Shown: positions 51,508 to 61,221, counted from the stretch's first letter. The stretch: 64,000 nucleotides of DNA from Lysinibacillus sp. 2017 (GCF_003073375.1 NZ_CP029002.1:2962001-3026000), one strand, 5' to 3'. The notes: generated by a model not told the origin, from the sequence alone. Numbers and translations are program-made.

Positions 51508-52845
51508 ATGAAAATCAAACACATATGGTATGTATGGCCCTTATTTTTGTGCATAGCCTTATTCGCGTTGCCTTTTCAAGCATTTGCACATAATCATCAT
51601 GAGGAGGCACCAATCCCTTCACAAAAACCCCACATCAAAACTGGTGAGAAAAGTGCTTTACAGAAACTAATCGATGCGACAGAACCTGGGGGCACGCTTG
51701 TTTTAGAGAAACGTTCCTACCGAGGTTCTATTTCCATTTCAAAGCCCATCACCATTAAAGGGGTTGAAGGAACGCGTATTGCTTCTTTAAAAACAGCATT
51801 AACAATCACGAATACTGAAAATGTGGTCATTGAAAACGTAGTGTTACAGGCAGAAGATGTAGGCATTGTTGCAACGGATATTAATAAACTCACATTAAAA
51901 AACATTAAGATTGAACAAGGGACTGCTGGTATTCAAATCTCTAACGGTACGGATATAACGTTTGACAATATAGCGATTTCCGGGCAGGATGGCCATTTTT
52001 CAACAAAAGGACACGCTATTGCCATTTTTAATTCTGCTAATTTTCAAGCAACAGGGTGTGATATTTCTAGTGTAATGGACGGTTTTTATATAGAGCACGT
52101 GGATAATATTTCGCTTACGGAGAATCGAATTACAGATGGCCGCTATGCTGTTCATATGATGTACAGCGACAATGTGACATTAGAGCATAATGATGTAAAA
52201 GCCAATATGACAGGATTTATGATTATGGTTGCGAATCATGTTTCGATTATGAATAATATGGTTGAAAAAAATAACTCACTTAATAGTTTAGGTGTATACA
52301 CGTATGACGTAGAAAAAGTAGATTTCAGTAACAATGCGTTAAATGAAAATACAGTTGCGATGTCTATTGAAAACACACGTAAAATGGTGATTAAAAATAA
52401 TTCTTTTTCAGCAAATGGCACAGTGATACAAGCAAAACGTTCCGGTACATTAAGTATTCAAGATAATGAGTTTTACGGCAACATCTTATCGGTAAGAACG
52501 GATAATGAAGGTGTTACGCTACACCATAATTACTATGATGACTATACAGGCAAGGATTATGATGGCGACGGTATAGGTGATACCCACTATATTGCAACGA
52601 ATTCCTTTGGCCAATGGATGGTGCGAAAGCCTGTTTATCAATACTTTATTGAATCTCCAAGCGTTGTAACGTTAAATATGATGGATACAGAAGTTATAGA
52701 TAGTAATTCGCTTGTTATCATTGATGATCAGCCTATTGTGATGAAAAAAACTATGAACACTAACTTTTCAATGAATGGATGGCAGTTCATCGGTAGTATC
52801 GTTGTACTGCTTGTCATGATTATAGTAAGGAGAAAATTAATATGA
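51508..52845 (+). CDS. nosD: NosD-family right-handed beta-helix protein
   Basis: 445 residues. A signal peptide precedes a long parallel beta-helix of Asn-rich rungs (NVTLEHNDVKANMTG, SIMNNMVEKNNSLNSLGVYT) of the NosD/CASH type, ending in a C-terminal membrane helix (WQFIGSIVVLLVMIIVRRK). NosD works with the NosFY ABC transporter in assembling the copper centre of nitrous oxide reductase. A His-rich patch (HNHHEEAP) follows the signal peptide. It sits three bases after the first nosL and overlaps the second by four. Confidence 0.92.
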   Translation: MKIKHIWYVWPLFLCIALFALPFQAFAHNHHEEAPIPSQKPHIKTGEKSALQKLIDATEPGGTLVLEKRSYRGSISISKPITIKGVEGTRIASLKTALTITNTENVVIENVVLQAEDVGIVATDINKLTLKNIKIEQGTAGIQISNGTDITFDNIAISGQDGHFSTKGHAIAIFNSANFQATGCDISSVMDGFYIEHVDNISLTENRITDGRYAVHMMYSDNVTLEHNDVKANMTGFMIMVANHVSIMNNMVEKNNSLNSLGVYTYDVEKVDFSNNALNENTVAMSIENTRKMVIKNNSFSANGTVIQAKRSGTLSIQDNEFYGNILSVRTDNEGVTLHHNYYDDYTGKDYDGDGIGDTHYIATNSFGQWMVRKPVYQYFIESPSVVTLNMMDTEVIDSNSLVIIDDQPIVMKKTMNTNFSMNGWQFIGSIVVLLVMIIVRRKLI

Positions 52846-53300
52846 AATCATTAAAATGGAGCGGCCTCCTCTTCATTATTTGTCTATTAGGGGCGTGCGG
52901 CGACAAAACCTATGAACCCCGAGCAATTAATCCAGAAACGGATGTATGCTACATCTGTAATATGAGTGTAACAAGCGTTGATTTTGCAGCACAAGCTGTA
53001 TTAAAAAATAGTGATATTGTCGTTTTTGACGACTTAGGCTGTTTAATGGACTATATCAAACAAAATGGAGAAGAAGAAATTGGGGCTGCGTATATTCGAG
53101 ATACGTCTTCTACAAAATGGCTGAATATTAAAGATGCAAGCTATGTTTATTCTAAAGATTATTGGACACCGATGAATTACGGCGTACTTGCTTTCGCATC
53201 GACAGAGGAAGCAGAGCAATATACGAAAGAACAACCAGGTGAAATTATACCGTATGATAAATTATTAACTTTTAATTGGGGAGTTCATGAACACGAATGA
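52842..53300 (+). CDS. nosL: NosL-family copper lipoprotein 2
   Basis: 152 residues. A lipobox LLGACGDK (Cys about 19) and the NosL core CYICNMSV, VFDDLGCLMDY and PMNYGVLAF are clear. Unlike the first copy it has no His/Met-rich tail and ends in GVHEHE. Two NosL proteins on either side of NosD suggest division of labour, for instance capture and delivery. It overlaps both neighbours by four bases. Confidence 0.92.
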   Translation: MKSLKWSGLLFIICLLGACGDKTYEPRAINPETDVCYICNMSVTSVDFAAQAVLKNSDIVVFDDLGCLMDYIKQNGEEEIGAAYIRDTSSTKWLNIKDASYVYSKDYWTPMNYGVLAFASTEEAEQYTKEQPGEIIPYDKLLTFNWGVHEHE

Positions 53301-54109
53301 GTACCCAAATGATCTTACTCGAATGTAAGCAGCTATTACGTAGTCGCTGGATACAAATTGTAACGGTTCTTTTTGCAATTATATTTACAGCGATTTTAAT
53401 GATTCAACATTTAGCACTTCCAGATACAAACGGCTTTACACGTCAAACAGCATCATTATTAAATATATTATTATTTTTACTACCGTTATTTATGCTAACC
53501 ATTGGTAGTATGAATATTGCTAGTGATAAAGAATCCGGCTGGCTCGGCTTGTTAAGAACTTATCCACTTAAAATGGGAAGCTATGTCGTTACGAAATATA
53601 TGGCATTATGTCTTGTCTTTGCAGGAATTATCCTATTTGTTTTTGCTGTTGCCTTTTTAGTCGGTAGCTTCTTTGGTGGTATAAAATTGCCGTTATTTGC
53701 AATAGGCATTACCCTGCTAATATTATTTATATTTAATGCCGTAAGTGTACTTGTTGGGAGCATAGCAAAAAGCCGATTACATGCACTTGCAATAGGTTTA
53801 GGAGTTTGGTCTGTTGTAAGCTTGCTGTGGTCTTATATGGTCATGGCTATCGGTACAATGACGTCAGAAAATTTTTTACAAAAGATTGTCATTTTATCGA
53901 TTCATATCAATCCACTTGAATGGATTCGCTATGGTTATTTTTTTTTTTCTGAACAAACGGCTGTTTTAGGTCCAGCCTTTTATGGTGTGTCGAAATTCTA
54001 CGCATCGCCACTAGGCTTTTTGTTCTTTATCATTATTTCAGGTTTATGGATAGCCTTTTCATTAGTGAGTGCAACAGTGATGTTAAAGATAAGAGGTAAA
54101 CGCGTATGA
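53297..54109 (+). CDS. nosY: NosY-family ABC permease
   Basis: 270 residues with six hydrophobic segments, an ABC-2-type permease. The start MSTQMILLECKQLLRSRWIQ and the segment SGWLGLLRTYPLKMGSYVVTKY are characteristic of NosY. It forms the membrane part of the NosFY transporter, which interacts with NosD. It overlaps nosF by four bases. Confidence 0.9.
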   Translation: MSTQMILLECKQLLRSRWIQIVTVLFAIIFTAILMIQHLALPDTNGFTRQTASLLNILLFLLPLFMLTIGSMNIASDKESGWLGLLRTYPLKMGSYVVTKYMALCLVFAGIILFVFAVAFLVGSFFGGIKLPLFAIGITLLILFIFNAVSVLVGSIAKSRLHALAIGLGVWSVVSLLWSYMVMAIGTMTSENFLQKIVILSIHINPLEWIRYGYFFFSEQTAVLGPAFYGVSKFYASPLGFLFFIIISGLWIAFSLVSATVMLKIRGKRV

Positions 54110-54792
54110 CAGTACAACTTCAAAATGTAACAAAATCATTTAAAGCGGGTCGTGGCATCTTTGATGTAAGCTTTGACTTAAAACCAGGACATATTACAGC
54201 ATTAGTCGGTTCAAATGGTGCAGGGAAAAGTACGATTATTAATATTTTAACGAACTTATTAAAACCAGATAGTGGTCAAATCATACGAGAAACTCAGGAT
54301 GTACGCTATATGCCAGATGATATTGATTTTCCTGATACGTTAACAGCGGAGGAAATTATTCGATTTCTTGGGGGTTTGAAAAAAGAATCTCCTATAAGAC
54401 AAAGTGATTTATTAGAAAAAGTGGGTTTACTGGAAGCGAAAAAATTAAAGGTAGGTCAATTTTCTAAAGGCATGCGCCAGCGTTTAAATTTAGCGCAAAG
54501 CTTGATGGGAGATAGTACGCTTTATATTTTAGATGAACCAACAAATGGCCTCGACCCTTATTGGATTGCTAATTTAAAGAGGATGTTAGAAGAAGAACGT
54601 GCGAATAATCAAATTGTACTATTCTCTACTCACCTTTTGAGCTTTGCTGAAGAAATCGCCGATCAAGTGATTTTGATTCATCACGGACGCATTTTAGCTA
54701 CGGGTGGAATCAAACAATTGTTACAAGAAGGAAATTGTACAACACTTGAACAGTTATGGCTTCAAATGACGAAACAAGAGCTTAGCTTATGA
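54106..54792 (+). CDS. nosF: NosF-family ABC ATPase
   Basis: 228 residues. Walker A is GSNGAGKST, the signature FSKGMRQRLNLAQSL and Walker B YILDEPTNGLDP. It energises NosY. Overlaps of four bases on both sides show a single translational unit. Confidence 0.93.
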   Translation: MTVQLQNVTKSFKAGRGIFDVSFDLKPGHITALVGSNGAGKSTIINILTNLLKPDSGQIIRETQDVRYMPDDIDFPDTLTAEEIIRFLGGLKKESPIRQSDLLEKVGLLEAKKLKVGQFSKGMRQRLNLAQSLMGDSTLYILDEPTNGLDPYWIANLKRMLEEERANNQIVLFSTHLLSFAEEIADQVILIHHGRILATGGIKQLLQEGNCTTLEQLWLQMTKQELSL

Positions 54793-55304
54793 AGAAGTGG
54801 TTAACTGGAATATTGGTCGTGGTTGTTGTGATTTTTGTAGGTTTCGAATTAATGGATACGTTTCAGGAATCAAAGGATCGCGAGCCTATTCGTACAATGC
54901 AAGCGACAGATTTCTCTTTACCAACCCTTACAGGCAAAGAAATGTCACTTTCATCTGTACAAGGAAAAGTTGTTATTTTAAACTTTTGGGCATCTTGGTG
55001 TGAACCATGTAACATTGAAATGCCTCATTTACAGTCTTTCTATGAAAAATATCAAACGGATGTGGAGATTTTAGCGATCAATGTCACAAGTAAGGATAGC
55101 GAAGTAGCTGTAAAAAAATTCGTCGATCAATATGATTTAACCTTCCCTATTTTGCTAGACGCATCAGGTGATATTAGTACGATGTATGGAGCTTTTTCCA
55201 TTCCGATGACCATTATCTTGAATCGAAACGGCGAAATAGAGCAAGAAATAGTAGGACCAGTGGAAGAAGAGCTATTGGAGAAATATATACAACCATCTTT
55301 ATAA
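54789..55304 (+). CDS. TlpA/ResA-like membrane-anchored thiol-disulfide protein
   Basis: 171 residues. One N-terminal membrane segment (about 4-21) is followed by an extracytoplasmic thioredoxin-like AhpC/TSA-type domain with the redox pair Cys71 and Cys74 (WCEPC) and the cis-Pro in SIPMT. Such proteins reduce cysteines of copper or haem proteins outside the cell; here it probably keeps the NosL or target cysteines reduced. It is the last gene of the nos-like cluster, overlapping nosF by four bases. Confidence 0.9.
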   Translation: MKKWLTGILVVVVVIFVGFELMDTFQESKDREPIRTMQATDFSLPTLTGKEMSLSSVQGKVVILNFWASWCEPCNIEMPHLQSFYEKYQTDVEILAINVTSKDSEVAVKKFVDQYDLTFPILLDASGDISTMYGAFSIPMTIILNRNGEIEQEIVGPVEEELLEKYIQPSL

Positions 55305-55344
55305 AAAAACCTATCTTGCATTTTGTATGCAAGATAGGTTTTTT
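55304..55344 (+). terminator. Terminator after the nos-like cluster
   Basis: A 17-base-pair perfect stem (AACCTATCTTGCA and its complement, extended by A and T runs) with a 7-base loop. Confidence 0.93.
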
Positions 55345-55366
55345 AGAAATATTAATGATAAATGTT

Positions 55367-55385
55367 TGCACCGGGTGCACACACA
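55367..55385 (+). repeat. Short palindromic repeat, copy 1
   Basis: TGCACCGGGTGCACACACA, identical to 62158-62176 in the same orientation. The first 13 bases are nearly palindromic. Confidence 0.6.
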
Positions 55386-55421
55386 TTGTAATAATACTCG
55401 ATCTATATACTTGTATGAAAA

Positions 55422-56483
55422 CTATAAGAATAGCATTCCAACAAGTCCACTAACGATTCCGAGTAACACAACCGAAGAAATTACGAAAAATAGCACTTTC
55501 TTAGGGAATGATTTTGCCACTAACAATAATGATGGAAGACTGATTGCAGGTAATGTAATTAACAGTGCTGCTGCAGGGCCGCCACCAAGACCTAATGACA
55601 TAAATGTTTGGATAATTGGAATCTCAGCAGCAGTAGGAATAACGAAAAGCATACCAACTATCGCAAAAATAATAATTCCCACTAGACCGGTTGCAGTTGT
55701 TTCACCTAATTGAGGGAATAGCCAAACACGGGCTGCACCTAAAAGTAAAACAGATAAAATGTAAGTAGGAACTATATAAAGAAGCATACTTCCTATAGTT
55801 TTTAACCATCTAGATAAAAAATTACCAGTAGATTCTTCGTCTTTTATTATTTGATCAATGTCAAAAGAAGTATCATTTTTAACAAAACGATTGGCTAAGT
55901 AACTTACACCAAAAGTTAAAATAAGGCCAAATACTAAACGAATCAATGTGAATTTCCATGATAAAACAAATGTCATAAAGACAAGCGTCGCAGGATTAAT
56001 GATAGGATTCCCAATCCAAAAGGCTAAAGCTGCTCCAACTGAGACATTTTTTTTACGAAGACCTACGACTAAAGGTGCAGCACAACAAGTACACATCATG
56101 CCAGGTATAGCAGCAAGTCCGGCAATGGCAGTACTACCAAATGTTGTTTTCCCTAGCATTTTAAGAAGCCATTGAGTTGGTAATAATACTTGTATTAAAG
56201 AACCAAGCAGTATACCAAGTACAGCTGCCTTCCAAACAGATAAGAAATAAACTTTTGCATAATCCCAAGCTGATTCCCAGGAAAAAGTTATATTTGAAAG
56301 GTCTCCTAATATAGAAGAGCCAATAGAGTGTGTATCAGCAGCTACGATTCCCTTTTGATAATAAGGTAACCATTTAACATAAAGTAATCCAGCAGCAGCG
56401 ATTAATAAAAATAAAGCAATAAACCAGAACGTCTTTCTCTTTGTAGAGCGCTCCGGATGAAGTGTAGTTTTAAAGTCCGACAT
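55422..56483 (-). CDS. ArsP/YraQ-family permease
   Basis: 353 residues with eight or more hydrophobic segments. The motif MMCTCCAAPLVVGLRKKNVSV and the second-half counterpart FVIPTAAEIPIIQTFMSLG are diagnostic of the DUF318/ArsP_1 permease family, whose Cys pair is essential in ArsP. Known members export trivalent organoarsenicals; others move unknown thiol-reactive substrates. It is divergent from selD with a 164-base shared gap, so a selenium compound is a candidate substrate, an inference from position alone. Confidence 0.88.
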   Translation of the reverse strand: MSDFKTTLHPERSTKRKTFWFIALFLLIAAAGLLYVKWLPYYQKGIVAADTHSIGSSILGDLSNITFSWESAWDYAKVYFLSVWKAAVLGILLGSLIQVLLPTQWLLKMLGKTTFGSTAIAGLAAIPGMMCTCCAAPLVVGLRKKNVSVGAALAFWIGNPIINPATLVFMTFVLSWKFTLIRLVFGLILTFGVSYLANRFVKNDTSFDIDQIIKDEESTGNFLSRWLKTIGSMLLYIVPTYILSVLLLGAARVWLFPQLGETTATGLVGIIIFAIVGMLFVIPTAAEIPIIQTFMSLGLGGGPAAALLITLPAISLPSLLLVAKSFPKKVLFFVISSVVLLGIVSGLVGMLFL

Positions 56484-56647
56484 GGTAACCTCCTAAATAA
56501 TAAATAATTTTCAAAGACATAATATTATATCATAAAAATACTGTTTTTTTACAAAAGTTTATTTAACCTTTTAAGAACCGTGAATATCATTTATTACTAT
56601 AAAGTTTTATAATAAAAAATAACGCATAGAAAGGTAGTTGTTTTAAT

Positions 56648-57697
56648 ATGACAAATTCAAATAATATAAAACTTACATCATTATCATCAAAAGGAGGTTG
56701 TGGGTGTAAAATTGGTCCTGCAGACTTGACAGAAGTTTTACGAAATTTACCACCTGCTTCTCCAAACCCAGATTTATTAGTAGGTTTAGATACTAGTGAT
56801 GATGCAGGTGTTTATCGTTTAAGTGATGACTTAGCAATAGTTCAAACCGTAGATTTCTTCACACCAATTGTGGACGATCCTTATTCTTTCGGACAAGTTG
56901 CTGCAGCAAATGCTATCAGTGATATTTATGCGATGGGCGGAAAACCGTTAACTGCACTAAATATTGTTGCTTTTCCAATAGCAACATTGGACAAGCAAAT
57001 TTTAACGGATATCTTACGTGGTGCAGGAGATAAGTTAAAAGAAGCAGGAGTTACTCTTGTTGGTGGCCACTCAATTGATGATAAAGAACCAAAATTTGGT
57101 CTTGCTGTTACCGGTACTATTCATCCTGATAAGATTCGTACAAACGCAGGTGCAAAACCTGGAGATAAACTTATTTTGACTAAACCAATTGGTGTAGGTA
57201 TTTTAACTACATCCATTAAACGTGATTTTTTAACAGAGAAAGAAATTGCACAATTGACAAAGGTAATGACAACATTAAATAAAACAGCCTCTGAAACGGC
57301 GGATTCCTACGATGTCCATGCTTGTACGGATGTGACTGGTTTTGGTTTACTTGGACATGCTTCAGAGATGGCCAAAGGAAGCCATACAGGACTTCGAATC
57401 TATAGTAGCCAAGTACCGGTACTACCTAGGGTTAGAGAGATAGCTGAAAAAGGTGCTATTCCTGGTGGTACAAAAAATAATTATAACCACCTTAAAGGAG
57501 ACGTTACCTTCCCTGAAACAATGGACCAGATCGATCAATGGATATTATGCGATGCGGTTACATCAGGCGGACTTTTGATCTCAGTTGCAGGTGAAGAAGC
57601 GAATAGCTTGTTATCCGATTTACAAAAGGCTGGGGTAGAAGCGGCAATAATTGGAGAAGTAACAGAAGAGAATTCAGGACATATTTTCGTAGTTTAA
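56648..57697 (+). CDS. selD: Selenophosphate synthase
   Basis: 349 residues. It makes selenophosphate from selenide and ATP. The catalytic motif GGCGCK has Cys18 and Lys21; the active residue is an ordinary TGT Cys, not selenocysteine. Further family stretches are LVGLDTSDDAGVYRLSDDLA, AANAISDIYAMGGKPLTALN and DVTGFGLLGHASEM. With mnmH downstream, and no selA or selB in view, selenium would be used for tRNA selenouridine. A hairpin terminator separates it from mnmH. Confidence 0.96.
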   Translation: MTNSNNIKLTSLSSKGGCGCKIGPADLTEVLRNLPPASPNPDLLVGLDTSDDAGVYRLSDDLAIVQTVDFFTPIVDDPYSFGQVAAANAISDIYAMGGKPLTALNIVAFPIATLDKQILTDILRGAGDKLKEAGVTLVGGHSIDDKEPKFGLAVTGTIHPDKIRTNAGAKPGDKLILTKPIGVGILTTSIKRDFLTEKEIAQLTKVMTTLNKTASETADSYDVHACTDVTGFGLLGHASEMAKGSHTGLRIYSSQVPVLPRVREIAEKGAIPGGTKNNYNHLKGDVTFPETMDQIDQWILCDAVTSGGLLISVAGEEANSLLSDLQKAGVEAAIIGEVTEENSGHIFVV

Positions 57698-57714
57698 TTT
57701 ATCGATGTAAAACT

Positions 57715-57741
57715 AAATCGGCTAATTTGCCGATTTTTTTA
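57715..57741 (+). terminator. Hairpin terminator between selD and mnmH
   Basis: AAATCGGC and GCCGATTT arms with a 6-base loop, followed by five T. It may leave mnmH dependent on read-through or on its own promoter. Confidence 0.75.
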
Positions 57742-57800
57742 ATCGAACTTTCAAAGAAACTTTAACGTTTTTTTACACATGCAAAAGAGGTGGAAACATT

Positions 57801-58850
57801 TTGTTCCAGGATATTTCAATAGAAGAATTACTTTCATTAAAAGATAAAAATAAACTCACATTAATTGATGTGCGTTCTCCATCTGAATATAAAGATGCAA
57901 CCATTCCTGGTAGTATGAATATACCGTTTTTTAATGATGAAGAAAGAGCAGAAGTCGGAACAATTTATAAACAAGTAAGTGTGGATGCAGCAAAAGAACG
58001 CGGTCTGGAAATTGCCTCGGCTAAATTACCCCGTTTCGTAAAACAGTTTGCTGAGCTAGAAGGGAAAAAGGCAGTTTTTTGTTGGCGTGGAGGAATGCGT
58101 AGTAGAACTACAGCTACCGTTCTTTCTTTAATGGGTATTAAAGTTTTCCGTTTGGAGGGAGGCTATAGAACCTATCGTAATTGGGTAGTAAATCAGCTCG
58201 AATCGTTAGAATTGAAACCAAAAGCCTATGTATTAAATGGATATACTGGCACAGGGAAAACAATAATCTTACACCATCTAAATGATGAAGGGTATCCAAC
58301 TTTAGATCTTGAAGGTATGGCGAACCATAGAGGGTCTGTCTTTGGTCAAATTGGTTTGGAGCCAAGTAATCAAAAAAGGTTTGATGCCTTACTTTATGAA
58401 AATATTAAACGCGTACAAAAATCACCATTCGTTTTCCTAGAAGGTGAAAGTAAAAGAATCGGTAGAGTTGTAATTCCTGATTTTGTTTTAGAGAAAAAGA
58501 ATCACGGACTTCAATTGTTTATCGAATTGCCAGTAGAAGAGAGAGTTAAGCATATTTTAGAGGATTATCAGCCTTGGGATCACGAGGAAGAATGTTTAGA
58601 AGCCTTTATAAGAGTTAAAAGAAGAATTCATACGCCAATTGCCAATAAAATTGAAATGGATTTAAAATCAGGAGACTATTCTTCAGCAGTAAGACTTTTA
58701 CTTGAATATTATTATGACCCTCTATATAATCATTCAGCTGAGCAGTTTCCTGAAGATCAAAAAATCACAATTAAGGTAAATACAACAGATGAAGCAATTG
58801 ACTATATTCGCAAACTAATTAGTACAAAAAAGCATAGTGACTTGCAGTAA
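57801..58850 (+). CDS. mnmH: tRNA 2-selenouridine synthase
   Basis: 349 residues (also called SelU or YbbB). An N-terminal rhodanese domain with active Cys94 (FCWRGGMRSR) is followed by a P-loop domain with Walker A GYTGTGKT (147-154). It replaces the sulfur of 2-thiouridine at the wobble position of tRNAs for Lys, Glu and Gln with selenium, through a geranylated intermediate, using selenophosphate from SelD. The start is a TTG at 57801 behind AGAGGTGG. Confidence 0.95.
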   Translation: MFQDISIEELLSLKDKNKLTLIDVRSPSEYKDATIPGSMNIPFFNDEERAEVGTIYKQVSVDAAKERGLEIASAKLPRFVKQFAELEGKKAVFCWRGGMRSRTTATVLSLMGIKVFRLEGGYRTYRNWVVNQLESLELKPKAYVLNGYTGTGKTIILHHLNDEGYPTLDLEGMANHRGSVFGQIGLEPSNQKRFDALLYENIKRVQKSPFVFLEGESKRIGRVVIPDFVLEKKNHGLQLFIELPVEERVKHILEDYQPWDHEEECLEAFIRVKRRIHTPIANKIEMDLKSGDYSSAVRLLLEYYYDPLYNHSAEQFPEDQKITIKVNTTDEAIDYIRKLISTKKHSDLQ

Positions 58851-59014
58851 GTTACAGTTTAGTGGAGTTAATTAAAATTTTAGCCATAATATCATTACAG
58901 GGAATATTAACTATTACCATTTAGAACTATGCATTGAATGAATTATTTACCTCCTTTAGCACCGTATGAAAAACTAATCTGGAATCATGCTATTGGTACA
59001 AGGAGGTGAGAAGG

Positions 59015-59215
59015 ATGGCTTCAAATAATAGTTCAAATAAGCTTAACGTACCCGGCGCACGACAAGCACTTGATCAAATGAAGTACGAAATTGCAAAAGA
59101 ATTTGGTGTGCAACTTGAAAGAGAATCATCTTCTCGTGCAAACGGTTCTGTAGGCGGAGAAATTACAAAACGTCTAGTTGAAATGGCGCAAAATCAATTA
59201 AAAGGTAAACAATAA
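59015..59215 (+). CDS. Alpha/beta-type small acid-soluble spore protein
   Basis: 66 residues, the usual SASP size. The sequence [20 protein letters not shown] contains the GPR protease recognition region (EIAKEFG), and [16 protein letters not shown] is the second conserved helix. These proteins saturate spore DNA, protect it from ultraviolet damage and are degraded at germination. The ATG at 59015 is the start because AGGAGGTG lies just before it; the in-frame GTG at 59006 lies inside that site. No convincing sigma-G promoter was found upstream. Confidence 0.95.
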   Translation: MASNNSSNKLNVPGARQALDQMKYEIAKEFGVQLERESSSRANGSVGGEITKRLVEMAQNQLKGKQ

Positions 59216-59228
59216 AATTAAATAAAAT

Positions 59229-59255
59229 AAGGGTAGAGAATTATTCTCTACCCTT
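59229..59255 (+). terminator. Terminator after the SASP gene
   Basis: AAGGGTAGAGA and TCTCTACCCTT form an 11-base-pair stem with a 5-base loop. Confidence 0.85.
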
Positions 59256-59430
59256 TATAATGTTTCATATTCCAACTTAAATACTTTGTGCACTATGATC
59301 TCCTAAAATTTCCATATTTCCATTGATAGTTAAAAACTCTCCATTTTTACATACTTCAAACAATTACCAAAAGATAATATCCCAAAATACTATATAATTA
59401 TAGTAATATGAAAGACTTAGGGGATTAAAT

Positions 59431-61221
59431 GTGAAAAAAAATACACTCAAACTATTTATTGTGGCACTTGTATTATTTGTGCTACTTGCAGCAATTGGGA
59501 ACTTTTCGTTTATCGGGGACCAATATGGACAACCTATCGATGAGATTGACAATTCTATACAATGGGAGTTTTTTGAAAAACAATTACTTGAGCCCAAACA
59601 AGCTGCCAAAGCTTATAGTACCGGGGAACCAATTTCATTTCCTCATAAATTTAAAGAACACTTTCCTTCTATAGAAATGTATGGCACTTATGTAGCAAAG
59701 GTGAAACTACCAAGTATAACGGATGGCGAAAATTGGGCGGTCTATGTGCCCTATCAATACGGTAGCTATAAATTGTATGTTGGTAATCAACTAGTAGCGA
59801 AAAATGGCGTAGTTGGCACAACGAAGCAGCAACAAGTTCCAGAAAACGCACCAAGAATTGGGCAAATACATAATACAGACGAAGAAGTGTATATAACATT
59901 GCAGCTATCTAATTTTTATTCGCTGCGTGGTGGCTTCACAAAACCGCTTTATATCGGGCAATTTTCCGAGCTTGTTAATCAGCATGATACTTCGATTATC
60001 TTCCACTTTTTCATCAACGGTATGATTTTTGTAGCGAGTATTTTTTCATTTTTATTAGGATTTTTTAACAATCGCAATAAAAAAACGATTTTGTTTGCAT
60101 TGCTTAGCTTTATTATTGCCCTTCGTTCAGTATTTTCAAGACCATTTCTTTATTCGATTACCATTTTCGATGTACCGTGGCAAGTTGGTGTAAAAATTGA
60201 ATCTGCTTGCGCAATTTTAGCGGCTAGTATTGCGATTACTTTTTTTGCACTTTTATTCTCGTCATCACTATTAAAAAAATGGCTTTGGCTCGTACAAGCC
60301 GTTTTAGCAATTCAGCTTCTACTAATTATTTTTACAGAACCGCTTGTTTTTCAACAAACATTTATCTTTACATTCGTGCTTTTTTTACTACTTTTACTAT
60401 ACATATTTATAAAAGTATCCATAACAGACGAAACATTTACACTGGAGCTAGCCGTCCATTTTGTCGGAAGTCTTGTCATTTTCATGGCAGCCATTCATGA
60501 TTTGATTGTCGTACAAAAAGGAATAAATAGTTCATTGCTTGTACAACATAGCCAAGCAATGTATGTAATGCTCGTGTGCTTTGGGGTTAGCTGGCAATAT
60601 GCACAAAAACAAAAAGAGGAGCAGCGTTTAAAAGCTGAAATTTTAGCGATTAATAGCTCGCTTGATTTAAAAATTAAAGAGCGTACAACACAACTCGAGA
60701 AGGCCAATGAACGATTACAACAGCTAGCGACAAAAGATGCTTTAACGGGCATCGCTAACCGCTATTCATTTGATCATCAGCTCGAATTTTATTTTAAGCA
60801 GGCATTGCAAACTAAAAAGGATTTATCGCTTTTATTAATAGATTTAGACGTTTTTAAGCACTATAACGATTATTATGGTCACATTATGGGAGATGCATTA
60901 CTGCAGCGTGTCGTTGAAGTAATCGATAAGCAGCTGCCGCAAGAGGCATTCTTTGCACGCTATGGTGGCGAGGAATTCGCGATTATTTATCCGAATGCTG
61001 GTGAAATACAACTTAAACAGCTAGGCGAAACAATTGTAGAAGCAGTTGCTGCACAGCATTTCGAGCACATCCAGCATCCACTTGGCTTTGCGACAATAAG
61101 CGTTGGCGGCTGTGTCATGAATGCAACTGCTCCGTTTGAGTCGAAAAAACAATTTGTCACAGTAGCAGATGAGCGATTATACATCGCTAAAAATAATGGT
61201 CGAAATCAGTTTGTGAACTAG
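59431..61221 (+). CDS. 7TM-sensor diguanylate cyclase
   Basis: 596 residues. An N-terminal membrane segment and about 150 extracytoplasmic residues (a 7TMR-DISM-like sensor) precede seven membrane segments (about 185-390). A short coiled coil then leads to a GGDEF domain (about 435-596) with an intact active site RYGGEEFA and TKDALTGIANRYSFD. It should make cyclic di-GMP in response to an external ligand. No product-inhibition RxxD motif is seen just before the active site. GTG start with GGGG upstream. It is monocistronic. Confidence 0.93.
   Translation: MKKNTLKLFIVALVLFVLLAAIGNFSFIGDQYGQPIDEIDNSIQWEFFEKQLLEPKQAAKAYSTGEPISFPHKFKEHFPSIEMYGTYVAKVKLPSITDGENWAVYVPYQYGSYKLYVGNQLVAKNGVVGTTKQQQVPENAPRIGQIHNTDEEVYITLQLSNFYSLRGGFTKPLYIGQFSELVNQHDTSIIFHFFINGMIFVASIFSFLLGFFNNRNKKTILFALLSFIIALRSVFSRPFLYSITIFDVPWQVGVKIESACAILAASIAITFFALLFSSSLLKKWLWLVQAVLAIQLLLIIFTEPLVFQQTFIFTFVLFLLLLLYIFIKVSITDETFTLELAVHFVGSLVIFMAAIHDLIVVQKGINSSLLVQHSQAMYVMLVCFGVSWQYAQKQKEEQRLKAEILAINSSLDLKIKERTTQLEKANERLQQLATKDALTGIANRYSFDHQLEFYFKQALQTKKDLSLLLIDLDVFKHYNDYYGHIMGDALLQRVVEVIDKQLPQEAFFARYGGEEFAIIYPNAGEIQLKQLGETIVEAVAAQHFEHIQHPLGFATISVGGCVMNATAPFESKKQFVTVADERLYIAKNNGRNQFVN

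Noticed and set aside
58920-58995. Sigma-G promoter for the SASP gene
   Set aside because: A CATGCTA -10 match exists but lies only about 13 bases before the ribosome site and has no proper -35 box.
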